This document shows positions 61,596 through 64,000 of a stretch of DNA of 64,000 bases, piece by piece. The position numbers and the translations under genes were made by a program. Every line of letters starts with the position of its first letter. The stretch's first letter is position 1. Origin of the DNA: Lysobacterales bacterium. GTDB lineage: Bacteria; Pseudomonadota; Gammaproteobacteria; Xanthomonadales; Xanthomonadaceae. The notes under the pieces were generated by a model. The model searched no databases, was not told the origin of the DNA, and was given only the letters and a program-made list of their open reading frames with translations. Location of the stretch: contig JADKCY010000001.1 in assembly GCA_016718605.1 (NCBI GenBank), positions 186,001 to 250,000 on the forward strand, written 5' to 3'.

Positions 61596-63107
61596 TTACA
61601 GCTTGCTGGCGGCGAGTTGCGCCGCGAGTTGGGCGATGGATGCGTCCATCAGGTCAGTCAACGGCTTCGGGTAGATACCAAATGTCAACACCGCCAGCGC
61701 GAACAAAGTCAACACAAAGGCTTCGTTGAACCTCACGTCCTTCAGTGCCGCAACTTGCGGATTCGCAACCTCGCCAAACAACACCCGTTTGACCAGCCAT
61801 AGGGTGTACGCCGCACCGATGATCAAGGTCAATCCTGCGCCGGCAGCAACCCAAGGGCTGTACTGGAACGCAGCAAGGATCACCATGAACTCACCGACGA
61901 AACCTGATGTCCCCGGCAAGCCACTGTTTGCCATCGCGAACAGCACCATGAAGACCGCGAACCATGGCATGACGTTGGCGACGCCACCATAGTCCTTGAT
62001 CTGCCTCGTGTGCATTCGGTCGTATACCACCCCCACGCACGAGAACATGGCACCTGAAATAAAGCCGTGCGAGATCATTTGAACCATCGCACCCTGCAAG
62101 CCCAGAAGTGCTGCGTCTTGCTGTCCTTGCCGGATCAATGCAAAAGCGATGAACGAGCCCATCGTCACAAAGCCCATATGCGAGATCGACGAATAGGCGA
62201 TCAGCTTTTTCATGTCCTCCTGCACCAGCGCGACCAAACCGACATAGATCACCGCAATCAAACTCATCGCAATCAACAACCAAGCGAATTCAGCCCCCGC
62301 ATCTGGCGTGATTGGCAGCGAAAATCGAAGGAAACCGTAGCCGCCAATCTTCAGCATGATGGCCGCCAGAATCACTGATCCTGCGGTGGGCGCCTCGACA
62401 TGTGCATCCGGCAACCAGGTATGCACTGGAAACATTGGCACCTTCACGGCAAAAGCCGCGAGAAACGCGAAAAAGAGCCACATCTGCTCGGTGCTGCTCA
62501 ATTTCAGGACGTAAAGATCAGCCAACTGGAAGCTGCCACCCTTGAGATAAAGGTAGATCAGTCCAACCAGCATGAAGACCGAACCAAGGAAGGTGTATAG
62601 GAAGAACTTCAAGGATGCATAGACGCGACGCGTACCACCCCACACACCAATGATAATAAACATGGGAATCAGCATGGCCTCGAAGAACACGTAAAACAGC
62701 ATCGCGTCCAAGGCACAAAAGACACCCACCATCAAACCTTCAAGGATCAAAAGCGCGGCATAAAACTGGTGAACCCGCTCATCTACCGATCCCCATGCGC
62801 CCACCAGCACCAGCACCGATGTAAACGCCGTGAGCATAACCAGTGCCACCGAGATGCCGTCGACACCTAAGTGATAACGGATGTTGAATGCCTCGATCCA
62901 ACTGTAATTTTCAACAAGTTGCATGCTTGCATCTGCGGCGTCGAAGCCGGTATACAAAGGAACAGTCGTCGCCAAGGTGATGAGCGCGATCAGTAACGCG
63001 AACCAGCGCGCCGCATTGGCGCGCTCGGCACCAAATAGCAGCGTTGCGAAGCCACCAAAGAGGGGAAGCCAGATCAACAGGCTCAGAAGTGAAGAGTTAA
63101 CGGGCAT
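61596..63107 (-). CDS. nuoM: NADH-quinone oxidoreductase subunit M
   Basis: 503 residues. NVR-type NuoM motifs: YFVFFEAMLIPMFIIIGVWGG, FAVKVPMFPVHTWLPDAHVEAPT, DMKKLIAYSSISHMGFVTMG, NSGLPGTSGFVGEF. A second proton-pumping antiporter-like subunit. It ends 13 bases before nuoN. Confidence 0.97.
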   Translation of the reverse strand: MPVNSSLLSLLIWLPLFGGFATLLFGAERANAARWFALLIALITLATTVPLYTGFDAADASMQLVENYSWIEAFNIRYHLGVDGISVALVMLTAFTSVLVLVGAWGSVDERVHQFYAALLILEGLMVGVFCALDAMLFYVFFEAMLIPMFIIIGVWGGTRRVYASLKFFLYTFLGSVFMLVGLIYLYLKGGSFQLADLYVLKLSSTEQMWLFFAFLAAFAVKVPMFPVHTWLPDAHVEAPTAGSVILAAIMLKIGGYGFLRFSLPITPDAGAEFAWLLIAMSLIAVIYVGLVALVQEDMKKLIAYSSISHMGFVTMGSFIAFALIRQGQQDAALLGLQGAMVQMISHGFISGAMFSCVGVVYDRMHTRQIKDYGGVANVMPWFAVFMVLFAMANSGLPGTSGFVGEFMVILAAFQYSPWVAAGAGLTLIIGAAYTLWLVKRVLFGEVANPQVAALKDVRFNEAFVLTLFALAVLTFGIYPKPLTDLMDASIAQLAAQLAASKL

Positions 63108-63138
63108 CGTCTAATCCCAGTAGCACAGGCAATCGCGC

Positions 63139-64000
63139 TCAAGCGCGCAGGGTCCAAATGAGAGAGCCCAACAGGGCAATCAGTCCGAGAATCATCGCGA
63201 ACGCGTAGTGGTACATCCGCCCAGACTGAATTTGACGCAACAAGCTCGCGGACCAACCAACCAACTGGGCCGAACCATTCACCGCGATCCCGTCGATCAA
63301 TGCGACGTCGCCTCGCTTCCAGAACACTCGGCCAAGCCACAGACTTCCACGTGCAAAGACCGCCTGATAGAGGTCGTCAACACCATATTTGTTCTCGAGC
63401 ACTCGAACCGGCAATTCAAATGCTGCGCGGAGACGAGCCGGTAGTACGGGGTTGATCAGGTACAGATAGCTGGCCGCTGCAAACCCAGCAAATGCCAGCC
63501 AGAACGCAGGCGACGCATAGAAGTGCATCCCGAAGGCCAGCGGCCCGTGGAAATACTCCTCCTTGACTGCTGCCAAGGTGTCGTGCGCTGGCAACACCTG
63601 GATCGCAGCAGCGAAATAGTCGCCAAACACCATCGGGCCAACGGTAAAAAATCCGATCAGCATCGAGGGTATCGCCAACAAAACCAAGGGCAGCGTCACC
63701 ACCCATGGTGACTCATGCGGTTGATGTGCATGTCCATCACTGTGGGCATGGTCTCCATGCGAATCTGCATGATGGTGAGCATCGACGTGCCGGAAGCGCT
63801 CCTCGCCGTGAAAAGTCAGATACAACAGGCGGAAGCTGTAGAAGCTGGTGATGAACACGCCGAGCAAAACCGACCACATCGCATATTGCTGAACCCAGCC
63901 GCCGTGATGAGCCGCCGTTTCTGCCGCAAGAATGATGCTGTCCTTGGAGTAGTACCCCGAGAAAAACGGCGTGCCGACCAAAGCCAGTGTGCCAATCAAG
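63139..64000 (-). CDS. nuoL: NADH-quinone oxidoreductase subunit L (5' part outside window)
   Basis: The C-terminal 287 or so codons are visible and the frame is open to the window edge. ALVGTPFFSGYYSKDSII is the conserved NuoL segment before the C-terminal helices. A His-rich loop follows the next helix. The final long amphipathic helix and last membrane segment (ALIDGIAVNGSAQL; MILGLIALLGSLIW) are present. It is 31 bases upstream of nuoM. Confidence 0.95.
   Translation of the reverse strand, partial: LIGTLALVGTPFFSGYYSKDSIILAAETAAHHGGWVQQYAMWSVLLGVFITSFYSFRLLYLTFHGEERFRHVDAHHHADSHGDHAHSDGHAHQPHESPWVVTLPLVLLAIPSMLIGFFTVGPMVFGDYFAAAIQVLPAHDTLAAVKEEYFHGPLAFGMHFYASPAFWLAFAGFAAASYLYLINPVLPARLRAAFELPVRVLENKYGVDDLYQAVFARGSLWLGRVFWKRGDVALIDGIAVNGSAQLVGWSASLLRQIQSGRMYHYAFAMILGLIALLGSLIWTLRA

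Noticed and set aside
1..64000. CRISPR arrays, insertion sequences, integrases, rRNA operons
   Set aside because: No regularly spaced repeats, transposase or integrase motifs, target duplications or rRNA-like sequence were seen on either strand.

Overview
The window reads as chromosomal DNA of a gammaproteobacterium, most likely of the Lysobacterales (Xanthomonadales). This is inferred from gene content and order, not from a database match. Three blocks support it. The first is a pilGHIJK-chpABC cluster flanked by gshB, tonB, algH, ruvX and pyrB, as in Pseudomonas. The second is an initiator tRNA-rimP-nusA-infB-rbfA-truB-rpsO-pnp cluster in the same order as the E. coli metY operon. The third is a gspG-N type II secretion operon. 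The DNA is moderately GC-rich and almost fully coding. I see no insertion sequence, prophage, integron, rRNA operon or CRISPR array.

Layout. 1-8361 (minus strand): the edge-truncated transporter-linked sensor kinase, a secreted polyhydroxybutyrate-depolymerase-like esterase, a TonB-dependent receptor that looks broken near its 3' end, and a response regulator/sensor kinase pair. 8567-17543 (minus): a long run of overlapping genes, gspG-H-I-J-K-L-M-N followed by an inositol-phosphatase-family gene, nudE, cysQ, mazG and an Mpo1-like membrane protein. 17565-20993 (plus): bioA, rsmE and glk. 21050-35059 (minus): the twitching-motility chemosensory cluster pilG, pilH, pilI, pilJ, pilK, chpA (2220 codons), chpB and chpC.

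35316-39355 (plus): gshB, tonB-like, algH, ruvX (frameshifted) and pyrB. 39490-43971: maf, an acyltransferase, hemN with an FNR-type box, an MBL-fold hydrolase and a high-potential iron-sulfur protein. 44149-50169 (plus): the methionine-salvage genes mtnB-mtnD-mtnC, a membrane-anchored C13 cysteine peptidase, an aminotransferase, an exported glutaredoxin-like protein and malate dehydrogenase. 50170-50532: a short region with hairpins and a possible 23-residue arginine-rich peptide gene.

50533-60061 (minus): the translation and RNA-processing operon, read as tRNA-fMet, rimP, nusA, infB, rbfA, truB, rpsO, pnp. 60131-64000 (minus): nuoN, nuoM and the 3' part of nuoL of respiratory complex I.

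The best leads are not a new system but departures from the expected: a -1 frameshift in a G4 run inside ruvX, a deletion plus frameshift in the TonB receptor, several perfect inverted repeats in regulatory regions (8381-8398, 35200-35221, 41081-41094), the small basic peptide gene at 50316, unusually large linker-rich ChpA and ChpB, and a C13 peptidase next to methionine salvage.
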